NCBI RefSeq assembly: GCF_042926695.1
Contig: NZ_CP170642.1
Span: 372,001-436,000, forward strand
Length of the DNA stretch: 64,000 bases
DNA from: Lonepinella koalarum
Lineage (GTDB): Bacteria > Pseudomonadota > Gammaproteobacteria > Enterobacterales > Pasteurellaceae
Direction of reading: 5' to 3'
Below, one piece after another: positions 45,189-54,642 of this stretch (its first letter is position 1; every line of letters begins with the position of its first letter). The translations under genes and the position numbers were made by a program. The notes under the pieces were generated by a model, which saw only the letters and a program-made list of their open reading frames with translations, did not search any database and was not told where the DNA came from.

Positions 45189-45224
45189 AAACGCCCTACT
45201 AGAAAAAATAGTAGGGCGTTTTTA
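45189..45224 (+). terminator. Terminator after rpmA
   Basis: AAACGCCCTACT and AGTAGGGCGTTT arms followed by TTA; a strong stem, also usable in reverse. Confidence 0.9.
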
Positions 45225-45282
45225 TATTTTTTAACGTAATATAGGCAATTAAACCACGAGAATCAATCATAAGGAATGTAAT

Positions 45283-46206
45283 ATGCAACAAAATCCTGTT
45301 CTTGGTTTTTTCTTAGCGCTAACAGCCGCCATGGCATGGGGATCGTTACCCATTGCTTTAAAAAAAGTAACCGCAACCGTCAGTGTGGAAACCATCGTAT
45401 TTTATCGCTTTATGGTAGCAACAAGTATTTTATTGGTGATCTTAGCATGGCAAAAGAAATTACCGAAATTATCACAATTTAATCCCAGAATATTAATTTT
45501 GGTTGTTATGGGTGTCATTGGCTTGGCGGGCAATTTCTTTATGTATAATTCGTCGCTAAATTATGTGGAACCCTTGATCGCTCAGGTGTTCAGCCCAGTA
45601 TCCTCGTTTGGCATGATGTTAGTTGGTATTTTTTTATTTAAAGAGCAATTAGGTCTTCATCAAAAAATGGGATTAGTGTTGTTGATTGTAGGATTAGGTT
45701 TATTTTTTAATGATCGCTTTGCGTTGTTTTTAAATTTAAATATCTATTCAATTGGCGTTATTTTAGGTTTTAGTGCCGCAGTAATTTGGGTATTGTATGG
45801 ATTAGCTCAAAAAATACTGATTCGCTTTTTTACCACCCAACAAATTTTACTTTTAATGTATTTGGGTTGTGTATTGGTATTTATGCCGATGTCTGATTAT
45901 AAACAGTTTGATGATTTAAGCCCTTTTGCATGGGGATGTTTTATTTATTGCTGTTTAAATACACCGATTGCCTACGGTGCCTATGCGGAAGCCTTAAATC
46001 AATGGGAAGTGTCTAAAGTGAGTGTCGTGGTAACGGTAGGCCCATTATTTACCCTATTGTTTAGCCATTTAATTTATATGCTTGATCCAACGGATTTTGC
46101 TTATCCTGAATTTAATACACTAAGTTATATTGGGGCATTTGTGTCAGTATTTGGGGCAATGTTGGCGGCTATAGGACATAAATTATTTCACAAAAAAGCC
46201 CCTTAA
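45283..46206 (+). CDS. EamA/DMT family permease
   Basis: 307 residues with ten membrane segments and the two-repeat DMT layout (first EamA half AMAWGSLPIALKKVTATVSVETIVFYRF; second starting near LGFSAAVIWVLYGLAQK). DMT proteins export or exchange small metabolites; the substrate is unknown. It lies between rpmA and obgE, the same slot as in H. influenzae as I recall. Ribosome binding site AAGGAATG before ATG 45283. Confidence 0.9.
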   Translation: MQQNPVLGFFLALTAAMAWGSLPIALKKVTATVSVETIVFYRFMVATSILLVILAWQKKLPKLSQFNPRILILVVMGVIGLAGNFFMYNSSLNYVEPLIAQVFSPVSSFGMMLVGIFLFKEQLGLHQKMGLVLLIVGLGLFFNDRFALFLNLNIYSIGVILGFSAAVIWVLYGLAQKILIRFFTTQQILLLMYLGCVLVFMPMSDYKQFDDLSPFAWGCFIYCCLNTPIAYGAYAEALNQWEVSKVSVVVTVGPLFTLLFSHLIYMLDPTDFAYPEFNTLSYIGAFVSVFGAMLAAIGHKLFHKKAP

Positions 46207-46249
46207 TTGTTCAATAGGTCAGATGTAGTTGTGTTATGGAGAAGAGAGA

Positions 46250-47422
46250 ATGAAATTTATTGATGAAGCCTTAATTCGAGTTGAAGCAGGCGACGGTGGT
46301 AATGGTTGTGTCAGTTTCCGCCGTGAAAAATTTATCCCGAAAGGTGGACCAGACGGTGGTGATGGTGGTGATGGTGGTGACGTGTATTTAATTGCTGATG
46401 AGAACCTAAATACCTTGATTGATTACCGATTTGAAAAACGTTTTGCGGCAGAACGTGGTGAAAATGGACGTAGTTCCGATTGCACAGGTAAACGTGGCAA
46501 AGATATTACCTTGCGTGTACCAGTAGGAACCAGAGCCATTGATAATGATACCAAGGAAACTTTAGGCGATCTGACTAAACATGGTGCCAAAATGCTGGTC
46601 GCCAAAGGGGGTTATCATGGTTTGGGTAATACGCGTTTTAAATCCTCCGTGAATCGAGCACCACGTCAAAAGACCATGGGAACGCCCGGGGAAAAACGAG
46701 ATTTACAGCTTGAATTAATGTTATTAGCGGATGTGGGTATGCTCGGTTTACCAAATGCTGGAAAATCGACCTTTATTCGTGCCATTTCTGCGGCGAAGCC
46801 TAAAGTTGCTGATTACCCATTTACCACTTTAGTACCCAGTTTAGGCGTTGCTCGTATCGGTTCTGACCGTAGCTTTGTGGTGGCAGATATTCCCGGCTTA
46901 ATTGAACATGCATCCGAGGGGGCAGGGTTAGGTATTCGTTTCTTGAAACACTTAGAACGTTGTCGAGTATTGATTCATTTGGTTGATATTGCACCCATTG
47001 ATCAAAGTGATCCAGCCGATAATATTGCGATTATTGAAAATGAATTATTCCAATACAGTGAAAAATTAGCCGATAAACCACGTTGGTTAGTGTTTAATAA
47101 AATTGATACGATGTCCGAAGATGAAGCCCAACAATTAGCTAAAGAGATTACTGAACGCCTTGGCTATGAAGAAGATTATTTCTTAATTTCCGCCGTCACA
47201 GGCAAAAACGTGTCTGATTTAACCCGTGAAATTATGGACTTCATTGAAGCTAACCCAAGAGAAGTGGAAGAAGAAAATACACCAACTGATGAAGTGAAAT
47301 TTAAATGGGATGATTATCATCAAGAAGCGATGCAAAATGCAGTGGAAGATGACGATGATGATTTCTGGGACGATTGGTCTGAAGAAGACGATGAGGGTGT
47401 AGAGATTATTTACGAACGCTAA
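46250..47422 (+). CDS. obgE: Obg GTPase
   Basis: 390 residues. The Obg glycine-rich domain (MKFIDEALIRVEAGDGGNGC, then GGPDGGDGGDGGD) is followed by the G domain with G1 GLPNAGKST, G3 DIPG and NKID, and an acidic C-terminal tail (EDDDDDFWDDWSEEDDEG). It acts in late 50S assembly and the stringent response. The frame opens at 46229, but ATG 46250 after GGAGAAGAGAG gives the family start. Confidence 0.97.
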   Translation: MKFIDEALIRVEAGDGGNGCVSFRREKFIPKGGPDGGDGGDGGDVYLIADENLNTLIDYRFEKRFAAERGENGRSSDCTGKRGKDITLRVPVGTRAIDNDTKETLGDLTKHGAKMLVAKGGYHGLGNTRFKSSVNRAPRQKTMGTPGEKRDLQLELMLLADVGMLGLPNAGKSTFIRAISAAKPKVADYPFTTLVPSLGVARIGSDRSFVVADIPGLIEHASEGAGLGIRFLKHLERCRVLIHLVDIAPIDQSDPADNIAIIENELFQYSEKLADKPRWLVFNKIDTMSEDEAQQLAKEITERLGYEEDYFLISAVTGKNVSDLTREIMDFIEANPREVEEENTPTDEVKFKWDDYHQEAMQNAVEDDDDDFWDDWSEEDDEGVEIIYER

Positions 47423-47425
47423 TTG

Positions 47426-47463
47426 AAGTGCGGTGAAAAATAGAAACTTTTTCACCGCACTTG
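47426..47463. terminator. USS-pair terminator obgE/bcp
   Basis: AAGTGCGGTGAAAAA and TTTTTCACCGCACTT are inverted uptake signal sequences forming a bidirectional stem between convergent genes. Confidence 0.95.
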
Positions 47464-47480
47464 CATCCTATCAGTCGGAT

Positions 47481-47951
47481 TTATTGATCAGCCAGTAAAT
47501 AATCCAATACCACTTGATGATGCTCGCCTGATTTGAATTTATCAAATACCTGTTCAATCACCCCTTGCTCATTAATTAAAAAGCTGATGCGGTGAATACC
47601 ATGATAGGTTTTTCCCATAAATTTCTTTTCTCCCCATACACCAAATTCTTCGGCAATTTGATGCTCGGGATCGGATAACAGATCAAAATTCAGTTCTTTT
47701 TTTTCTACAAATTGTGCTAATTTTTTCGGTTTATCCGGGCTAATACCAAGAATAACAACGCCTAACTGGTCTAGCGCCGTTTTGGCATCGCGTAAACCGC
47801 AAGCTTGTGCAGTACAACCCGGCGTTAATGCTTTAGGATAAAAGTAAACCAGTACTTTTCGACCTTGAAAATCTTTCAAACAAACTTGCTGATCATGCTG
47901 ATTGAGTAAGCAAAATTGTGGCGCAATGGCACCGATTTTTAATAGATCCAT
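47481..47951 (-). CDS. bcp: Thioredoxin-dependent thiol peroxidase (Bcp/PrxQ)
   Basis: 156 residues, atypical 2-Cys peroxiredoxin. The peroxidatic Cys is in PKALTPGCTAQACGLRD, with the second Cys five residues later in the C-x4-C arrangement typical of PrxQ. It reduces hydroperoxides using thioredoxin. Divergent from dapA. Confidence 0.95.
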   Translation of the reverse strand: MDLLKIGAIAPQFCLLNQHDQQVCLKDFQGRKVLVYFYPKALTPGCTAQACGLRDAKTALDQLGVVILGISPDKPKKLAQFVEKKELNFDLLSDPEHQIAEEFGVWGEKKFMGKTYHGIHRISFLINEQGVIEQVFDKFKSGEHHQVVLDYLLADQ

Positions 47952-48092
47952 CAGTAAATTCCTTATTAGTTGATTTATTTTGTCGTTTTTTGATTAAAAT
48001 AATAAAACTTGCTTGCAAATTTGGATTATTTTAGCAATGATAGAAGAAGTTTATCAAGCAAACATCAACAAGAAATTATGAGAGGTTTTTTT

Positions 48093-48986
48093 ATGTCTTC
48101 AACTCCTTTATTTTACGGTAGCATTGTTGCGCTAATTACGCCAATGGATAGTCATGGCGAAGTGGACTATAACGAACTAAAAAAATTAGTGGATTTCCAT
48201 GTGAACGCAGGCACAGATGCCATTGTTTCTGTGGGGACAACCGGTGAATCAGCCACATTAAGTATTGATGAAAATGTCAAAACGATTTTAAAAACCGTGG
48301 AATTTGCAGATGGTAGAATTCCTGTGATTGCTGGCGCTGGGGCAAATGCCACCAGTGAAGCTATTACCATGACAAAACTATTACATGATAGTGGTGTAGC
48401 CGGTTGTTTGTCAGTCGTGCCTTATTATAATAAACCAACCCAAGAAGGGATGTACCAACATTTTAAAGCCATTGCAGAATGTACTGATTTACCACAAATT
48501 TTATATAATGTTCCGAGCAGAACAGGCAGTGATATGCAGCCAGAAACCGTAGGACGTTTGGCTAAAATTCACAATATCGTCGGCATTAAAGAAGCAACAG
48601 GCGATGTCAGCCGTGTTGGCAAAATTAAAGCGCTTGCCGGTGAAGATTTTATTTTCTTGAGCGGTGATGATGCTACTTTCTTAGAGAGCATGAAACTGGG
48701 CGGGCAAGGTGTTATTTCTGTTACCAATAATGTTGCTGCAACAGATATGGCAAAAATATGCCAATTAGCGTTAGCGGGCAAATTTGACGAAGCGGAACAA
48801 ATTAATCAACGGCTAATGGCACTGCATCATGATTTATTTGTGGAAGGTAATCCTATTCCAGTAAAATGGGCGGCGTATAAATTAGGATTAATTAGCAATC
48901 CAAATTTACGTTTACCATTGACAGTATTAAGTGAACAAGCACAGCCGAAAGTGTTAGCTGCTTTACAGCAAGCAAAACTTATTTGA
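48093..48986 (+). CDS. dapA: 4-hydroxy-tetrahydrodipicolinate synthase
   Basis: 297 residues. It condenses pyruvate with aspartate semialdehyde in lysine and DAP synthesis. Signatures are VGTTGESATL, the Tyr of SVVPYYNKPTQEG and the Schiff-base Lys in IVGIKEATGD. The frame runs upstream to 48009, but ATG 48093 after AGAGG gives the usual N-terminus; ATG 48078 is an alternative. Confidence 0.96.
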   Translation: MSSTPLFYGSIVALITPMDSHGEVDYNELKKLVDFHVNAGTDAIVSVGTTGESATLSIDENVKTILKTVEFADGRIPVIAGAGANATSEAITMTKLLHDSGVAGCLSVVPYYNKPTQEGMYQHFKAIAECTDLPQILYNVPSRTGSDMQPETVGRLAKIHNIVGIKEATGDVSRVGKIKALAGEDFIFLSGDDATFLESMKLGGQGVISVTNNVAATDMAKICQLALAGKFDEAEQINQRLMALHHDLFVEGNPIPVKWAAYKLGLISNPNLRLPLTVLSEQAQPKVLAALQQAKLI

Positions 48987-49098
48987 TTTTAACCGCACTT
49001 ATTTTTTCGTATTTAGGGTTATTGATGAGCCTTAAACTTTTTGGCATTTTTGTGGTCTATAAGTGCGGTGATATTTTATAATAAATTTAAAGGGATAG

Positions 49099-50109
49099 AT
49101 GATGAATAAATGGCTTTTACCATTAACCGTATTAGCAACCTTGACTGCTTGTTCAACCAGTAATGAAAGTAAACAAATAGCAAATGATAGTTATGAAAAA
49201 CGTGGTGTCATTCCGGTGTTCACTAAATTAGATACTGGTGGGGTAACTATCCTAGGACAAGAAAATACCTATCAATTGCCTACGGATGTATCGGTAAAAA
49301 CGGACGCTACCGACATTCGTCCACCATCAGCTCCCATGGCAATTATCGGTAATTCGGTGACCCATTTTGATGGTGAGCGTTCATCTATTATTTATCCTGC
49401 CGAAAAAAAGGGGGTGTACAATATCCAACAAGTACAACGTTTATTAACCGAGCAAGGTATTCCTTTCAGCACCTCTGGTAATCAAGTGCAAACTGATTGG
49501 GCTAAGACTGGTCGAGCAGATGAAATCGGTGATGTACAAGCCCGCTATATTATTGAAGAAGTGGGTAACAGTGATTCTAATGCCTTAGTAGTTGCTATTG
49601 CTCAAATGAAACGAGATGAAGTGATTTTCACGCCAGCGGTGAAAGATAAAGCACGTTATACATCTGATCGTTTAAATCAGTTAGTGGGTGAATTAAATAT
49701 GGCTTATCGTCAACAACAGCAACAAGTCGCCACATTTGATGTTGCCACTGGTGCAATTCAATCTGCGATTGTAACGGATGCCAATCAGCATACCTCCTTG
49801 GCAATGAATATTAATTTCCAACAATCTTGGCAAAAATTGCAACAAGCCTTACCACAACTAGGTTTTGAATTTAAAGAATCTACGGTTGGTAAAGGTTATG
49901 CTGTATTAAAATACAAACCGCTAGATGATACTCAATGGGCTCGTTTGGGTTTAACCAAGCCAGATCTAGAAAAAGGCGAATATTCAATGCAGATTAGTGC
50001 TTACGGCAATGAAAGTGCTGTGGTCATTAGTGATGAAGATAAGTTTGCTTTAAGCGGTGAAAACGCACAAATCTTGTATCAGGCGTTGCAGAAACTGTTG
50101 GCTAATTAA
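49099..50109 (+). CDS. bamC: Outer membrane assembly lipoprotein BamC
   Basis: 336 residues. A lipoprotein signal peptide ends in the lipobox LTAC (Cys18), followed by the unstructured N-terminal segment with PPSAPMAIIGNS and two helix-grip domains (the second around SLAMNINFQQSWQKLQQALPQLGF). It belongs to the BAM complex that inserts beta-barrel proteins. It follows dapA, its usual neighbour. Tandem ATGs at 49099 and 49102 both fit AAAGGGATAG. Confidence 0.92.
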   Translation: MMNKWLLPLTVLATLTACSTSNESKQIANDSYEKRGVIPVFTKLDTGGVTILGQENTYQLPTDVSVKTDATDIRPPSAPMAIIGNSVTHFDGERSSIIYPAEKKGVYNIQQVQRLLTEQGIPFSTSGNQVQTDWAKTGRADEIGDVQARYIIEEVGNSDSNALVVAIAQMKRDEVIFTPAVKDKARYTSDRLNQLVGELNMAYRQQQQQVATFDVATGAIQSAIVTDANQHTSLAMNINFQQSWQKLQQALPQLGFEFKESTVGKGYAVLKYKPLDDTQWARLGLTKPDLEKGEYSMQISAYGNESAVVISDEDKFALSGENAQILYQALQKLLAN

Positions 50110-50137
50110 TATATTGTCGCTAAATTATAGAGCAAAG

Positions 50138-50174
50138 AAAAACCTAGTGTAGTGTGATCTCACTAGGTTTTTTA
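50138..50174. terminator. Bidirectional terminator bamC/grxA
   Basis: AAAACCTAGTG (50139-50149) and CACTAGGTTTT (50161-50171) with A- and T-runs, between convergent genes. Confidence 0.92.
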
Positions 50175-50181
50175 TTGTTGA

Positions 50182-50448
50182 TTAAAGCGTAATACCAAAT
50201 TTTTCTTGTACAAAGGCTTGAAAATCAGTACAACCCCCGATTGGTTTTTCATCAATAACGACCTGCGGTACAGTTTGTACTTGAGTAACACCGATAGCTT
50301 TAGCAATATCATCTTTGCTCATATCTTTTTCAATAATATCAATAAATTCATAGCTAAAACCATCTACTTCGGCGCTCAGTTTATCCGCTAAGCTTTTGGC
50401 ACGAACACAAAATGGACAAGTCATACGACCATAAATTTTTACAAACAT
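50182..50448 (-). CDS. grxA: Glutaredoxin 1
   Basis: 88 residues with the redox site CPFC near residues 11-14 in YGRMTCPFCVRAKSLADKL, TVPQVV with the cis-Pro, and IGGCTDF, the GSH-binding end. The pattern fits GrxA (Grx1) rather than GrxC. It reduces ribonucleotide reductase and mixed disulfides. ATG 50448 is preceded by AAGGAAA on the minus strand. Confidence 0.92.
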   Translation of the reverse strand: MFVKIYGRMTCPFCVRAKSLADKLSAEVDGFSYEFIDIIEKDMSKDDIAKAIGVTQVQTVPQVVIDEKPIGGCTDFQAFVQEKFGITL

Positions 50449-50835
50449 AAATTTTCCTTACTTAATGAAGTCTATATAACGCTATTTTACATTATTTTTC
50501 AACTAAATGAGAAATTATTTTGAGAAGAATGAATTCGTTAAATTATGCGTGGTTAATATGGATAAAATAGACGGCCTTATTCTCACTATAACCTACCCTA
50601 TAGTAAGACGCACAAGAATACCACTTTGAAAAATAATGTAAAATACTTGAAAAATTTATTTTTCAATTTTGTGACAAATCTCTCAAATTGGTTAAAAAGT
50701 GATTGCTCAAAAAAAAAACAATTTAATATTTTTTCCCGAAAGAAAACTAAATAAAAAAACAATAAATGGAGTTTGTATTTTTATTGGTTTATTTTTCGAA
50801 TAAAAAATTATTTTTAACTTTTAGGGAGATGTAAT
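50449..50835. other. tnaA upstream region
   Basis: 387 AT-rich bases. A plausible CRP site TGTGA-CAAATC-TCTCA lies at 50670-50685, and a -10 TAATAT at 50724-50729 would place it near -58. Tryptophanase operons usually have a tnaC leader peptide with an essential Trp between promoter and tnaA; the only Trp-containing mini-ORF (MNSLNYAWLIWIK, 50530-50571) lies upstream of the CRP site, so no convincing tnaC was found. A 22-codon ORF (50766-50834) without Trp ends one base before the tnaA ATG. Confidence 0.5.
50670..50685 (+). promoter_or_regulatory. Candidate CRP site before tnaA
   Basis: TGTGA N6 TCTCA against the consensus TGTGA N6 TCACA: nine of ten conserved bases. Catabolite control of tryptophanase is well established in E. 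coli. Confidence 0.6.
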
Positions 50836-52215
50836 ATGAAAAATTATCCAGCAGAACCGTTTCGCATTAAAAGTGTTGAGCCTGTTTCTATTTTACCTCG
50901 TGAAGAGCGTGAAAAAGTTATTCAGAAAGCAGGGTATAACACTTTTTTAATCGACTCTAAAGATGTTTACATTGATTTACTCACAGATAGTGGTACCAAT
51001 GCAATGAGTGACCGTCAATGGGCTGGTTTAATGGTAGGTGATGAAGCGTATGCAGGAAGCAGAAATTTTTATCATTTGCAAGAAACAGTACAAGAATTAT
51101 TTGGTTTTAAATATATTGTACCAACTCACCAAGGTCGTGGTGCAGAAAATATTTTATCTCGTATTGCGATTAAAAAAGGACAATATGTACCTGGCAATAT
51201 GTATTTCACAACCACTCGTTATCACCAAGAAGCAAATGGTGGTATTTTCTACGATATTATTCGTGATGAAGCACACGATGCGACCTTAGATGTGCCATTC
51301 AAAGGGGATATTGATTTAAATAAATTAGAAAATTTAATCAAAGAAAAAGGGGCGGAAAATATTGCCTATGTTTGTTTAGCCGTAACGGTGAACCTTGCGG
51401 GAGGTCAACCGGTATCTATGGCTAATATGAAAGCTGTACGTGAATTGACTGCAAAACACGGCATTAAAGTGTTCTATGATGCAACCCGTTGTGTTGAAAA
51501 TGCTTATTTCATCAAAGAACAAGAAGCAGGTTATCAAGACCGCTCAATTAAATCTATTGTACACGAAATGTTTAGCTACGCTGACGGTTGTACAATGAGT
51601 GGTAAAAAAGACTGCTTAACTAATATTGGTGGTTTTTTATGTATGAATCACGAAGATCTCTTTATGGCTGCCAAAGAAATAGTGGTGGTATTTGAGGGTA
51701 TGCCGTCTTACGGTGGTTTAGCTGGTCGTGATATGGAAGCCATGGCAATTGGTTTACGTGAAGCAATGCAAGAAGAATACATTGAGCACCGCATTAAGCA
51801 AGTACGCTATTTAGGCGAAAAATTAAAAGAAGCAGGCGTGCCAATTCTAGAACCTGTTGGAGGACATGCGGTATTCTTAGATGCTCGTCGTTTCTGTCCA
51901 CATCTTAAACAAGAAGAAGACTTCCCTGCTCAAGCATTGGCAGCGGCTATTTATGTAGAATGCGGTGTGCGTACTATGGAACGCGGAATCATTTCTGCAG
52001 GTCGTGATGTGAATACAGGTGAAAACCATCATCCAAAACTTGAAACTGTGCGTTTGACCATTCCGCGTCGTGTATATACCTATGCTCACATGGATTTAGT
52101 GGCGGAAGGTATTATCAAACTGTTCAAGCATAAGGAAGATATTAAAGGGTTGCGTTTTGTGTATGAACCAAAACAACTTCGTTTCTTTACAGCACTTTTT
52201 GAACCGAAAGCATAA
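50836..52215 (+). CDS. tnaA: Tryptophanase
   Basis: 459 residues, slightly shorter than the ~471 of E. coli. A PLP fold-type I enzyme splitting tryptophan to indole, pyruvate and ammonia. The PLP lysine is in TMSGKKDCL, with FYDATRCVENAYFI carrying the Asp, and HQGRGAENIL the phosphate cradle. The start at 50836 follows AGGGAGATG. tnaB lies downstream. An indole-positive phenotype is predicted. Confidence 0.97.
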   Translation: MKNYPAEPFRIKSVEPVSILPREEREKVIQKAGYNTFLIDSKDVYIDLLTDSGTNAMSDRQWAGLMVGDEAYAGSRNFYHLQETVQELFGFKYIVPTHQGRGAENILSRIAIKKGQYVPGNMYFTTTRYHQEANGGIFYDIIRDEAHDATLDVPFKGDIDLNKLENLIKEKGAENIAYVCLAVTVNLAGGQPVSMANMKAVRELTAKHGIKVFYDATRCVENAYFIKEQEAGYQDRSIKSIVHEMFSYADGCTMSGKKDCLTNIGGFLCMNHEDLFMAAKEIVVVFEGMPSYGGLAGRDMEAMAIGLREAMQEEYIEHRIKQVRYLGEKLKEAGVPILEPVGGHAVFLDARRFCPHLKQEEDFPAQALAAAIYVECGVRTMERGIISAGRDVNTGENHHPKLETVRLTIPRRVYTYAHMDLVAEGIIKLFKHKEDIKGLRFVYEPKQLRFFTALFEPKA

Positions 52216-52389
52216 TTGTTAAATCAAGGGGTTTGTTTACCCCTTTTTTCGTATCATTTTTTATCACTTATCTTAAAGGCGAATTTATAGGTTAGCGTTG
52301 TATATAAAAAGCATTTCCTGCGACATTGTTGTTTGTTGTATTGTCAAGAGAAGCGGTTTCGCCCTTTTTCTCACGAAAGGAGATATATC

Positions 52390-53604
52390 GTGAATAAAAC
52401 ACTAGGAACTACACTATTGATTTCCGGCACGATGATCGGTGCTGGCATGTTAGCTATGCCTCTGACATCTGCAGGTATAGGATTTCTATTCACTATCATT
52501 TTGTTGATTGCACTATGGGTATTTCTAACTTATAGTGCTTTGCTTTTTGTTGAAGCCTATCAAACTATTGAATCAGATGCTGGCATTGGGTCACTCACTG
52601 CTCAATATTTTGGTCGAATGGGGCGAGTTGTCTCTACCACCGTTCTAATGGTATTTTTATATGCTTTGTTGTCAGCCTATGTCACTGGTGGGGGGAATAT
52701 TTTTGCCTCTTTCTTACCTGATACAGATTTAGGTATATCTAAAGAAGCTATTTCTGCTATTGTTTTCACTTTAGTTTTTGGCTTTTTTATTGTCAAAGGA
52801 ACTAAAAGCGTAGACCTTGTGAATCGCCTGCTCTTTTTTACTATGCTAGGCGCTTTAGTATTGGTATTGTTGGTGATGTCGCCAGAAATCACCTTTGATA
52901 ATTTAGGAGCCATGCCGATTGATAATGCATTGCTTATTTCAGCAACGCCAGTATTTTTTACCGCATTTGGTTTTCACGGTTCAATTCCTAGCCTGAATAA
53001 TTATTTAAACGGTAATTATAAAGCCCTACGTTTTGCCATTATCGTGGGTTCAATGACCACATTAATCTGTTATATTTTATGGCAATTATCCACTCACGGT
53101 GTTTTAGGACAACATCTTTTTTTAGAAATGTTGCGTAAAGATCCAACGTTGAATGGATTGATTAATGCTTGTTATGAACTAACCGGAAGTGAAATTCTCA
53201 GTGGTGTGGTTAAAACTTTCTCTGTACTCGCCTTAATTACTTCTTTTTTAGGGGTCGCCTTAGGTTTATTTGAATGTATTGATGACTTACTCAGAGGTGC
53301 ATTTAATCTTAATGTGGGTCGGAGTTCATTAGGCGTGTTGACATTCTTACCGCCAATATTATTTGCGCTTTTCTTCCCGAAAGGTTTTATACTTGCGCTA
53401 AGTTATGCTGGTCAAATGTTTGCATTCTATGCGGTTGTATTGCCTGCGGTATTAGTTTATAAAGTTCGTCAACAACACCCTAATTTGCCATATCGAGTTT
53501 GGGGTGGAAATGCAGTGTTGATTATTTCTATCATTTTTGGCATGCTTATTTCCATTATTCCATCTCTTATTCAAGCAGGGATATTACCTGAAGTGGTGGG
53601 GTAA
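52390..53604 (+). CDS. tnaB: Tryptophan permease (TnaB/Mtr, aromatic amino acid permease family)
   Basis: 404 residues with 11 membrane segments and the N-terminal HAAAP signature LLISGTMIGAGMLAMP. The true start is GTG 52390, eight bases after AAAGGAGAT; an ATG at 52333 in the same frame would add 19 polar residues with no family support. Position right after tnaA argues for TnaB, but TyrP- and Mtr-type proteins are similar, so the exact aromatic substrate is not certain. Confidence 0.85.
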   Translation: MNKTLGTTLLISGTMIGAGMLAMPLTSAGIGFLFTIILLIALWVFLTYSALLFVEAYQTIESDAGIGSLTAQYFGRMGRVVSTTVLMVFLYALLSAYVTGGGNIFASFLPDTDLGISKEAISAIVFTLVFGFFIVKGTKSVDLVNRLLFFTMLGALVLVLLVMSPEITFDNLGAMPIDNALLISATPVFFTAFGFHGSIPSLNNYLNGNYKALRFAIIVGSMTTLICYILWQLSTHGVLGQHLFLEMLRKDPTLNGLINACYELTGSEILSGVVKTFSVLALITSFLGVALGLFECIDDLLRGAFNLNVGRSSLGVLTFLPPILFALFFPKGFILALSYAGQMFAFYAVVLPAVLVYKVRQQHPNLPYRVWGGNAVLIISIIFGMLISIIPSLIQAGILPEVVG

Positions 53605-53719
53605 CATAGTATTAAAGCCGTTCTTATTCAATCATTGTTGAGATAAGAGTGGCTTTGTTCTTTTATCATTGCTCAAAATCTTTATAATATCAGAATGATT
53701 TTCTATTTTAGATAATATT

Positions 53720-54613
53720 ATGCACATTCTAATCCTATGCCGAGAACCTAGATTATACAGTTGTCAACGTCTAAAAACCGCAGCGGAAAAACGCGGGCAT
53801 TCAATGGACATTCTTGATCCTAACCGCTGTTTCTTAAAATTGATACCAAATGCACCGCACTTTGCGCTTTATTATCAACGTAATGAGCGAGATGTTGCAG
53901 ATTTATTACCTAAGTATGATGCAGTTTTGCCACGCTTTGGTACTGCAAGTACACAGATGGGCTGTGCGGTATTACGTCATTTAACGGCTCAGGGGGCTGT
54001 TTGTTTGAATAATGAACAGGCTTTTTTACGAGCAAGAGATAAATGGCAAAGTTTACAATTATTACAACAAGCCAGTATTACGGTGCCAACGAGCGGTTTA
54101 GCAGGGTGTGAATTTTCAGTTAAACATGCCGTTGCTCAGGCATCAATGCCGGTTATTTTGAAAACCTTAAATGGTTCGCAAGGTATTGGGGTTATGCTAG
54201 CAGAAAAACCACAGACTGCAGCGAGTATTTTAGAAACCTTGCAACAAGTTAATGTGCCAACATTATTACAAGATTTTGTGAAAGAGGCAGAAAATATGGA
54301 TATTCGTTGCTTTGTTATCGGGGATAAAGTGATCGCAACCATGTTACGTCAAGGACAACATGGCGAGTTTCGTGCGAATTTTCATCGTGGTGGCGTGGCG
54401 AAAAAAATTACGCTAACGATGGATGAACAACAAATCGCAATTAAGGCAACTAAAGCGTTAGGATTAGATGTGGCTGGGGTAGATTTAATTCGTTCTAAGC
54501 AGGGGTTATTAGTATTGGAGGTCAATGCAAGCCCGGGATTAGAAATGATCGAAAAGACCAGTGGGGTGGATATTGCGTTGGAAATGATTTTGTATTTAGA
54601 GCAAAAATGCTGA
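53720..54613 (+). CDS. rimK: RimK-type ATP-grasp glutamate ligase
   Basis: 297 residues. The N-terminal ILCREPRLYSCQRLKTAAEKRGH, ARDKWQSLQLL, the ATP-grasp loop KTLNGSQGIGVML and the metal site LVLEVNASPGLEMIEK match RimK, which adds glutamates to the C-terminus of ribosomal protein S6. It is similar in length to E. coli RimK (300). Other ATP-grasp ligases of this subfamily cannot be excluded, but the YSC-x-RL signature supports RimK. Confidence 0.88.
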   Translation: MHILILCREPRLYSCQRLKTAAEKRGHSMDILDPNRCFLKLIPNAPHFALYYQRNERDVADLLPKYDAVLPRFGTASTQMGCAVLRHLTAQGAVCLNNEQAFLRARDKWQSLQLLQQASITVPTSGLAGCEFSVKHAVAQASMPVILKTLNGSQGIGVMLAEKPQTAASILETLQQVNVPTLLQDFVKEAENMDIRCFVIGDKVIATMLRQGQHGEFRANFHRGGVAKKITLTMDEQQIAIKATKALGLDVAGVDLIRSKQGLLVLEVNASPGLEMIEKTSGVDIALEMILYLEQKC

Positions 54614-54642
54614 ATGTTGGGCTATCCTATAGCCCCATTGCA

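Noticed and set aside
50530..50571. tnaC leader peptide MNSLNYAWLIWIK
   Set aside because: It lies upstream of the likely CRP site and promoter and stops too early to place the Asp and Pro expected after the Trp; kept only as a finding.
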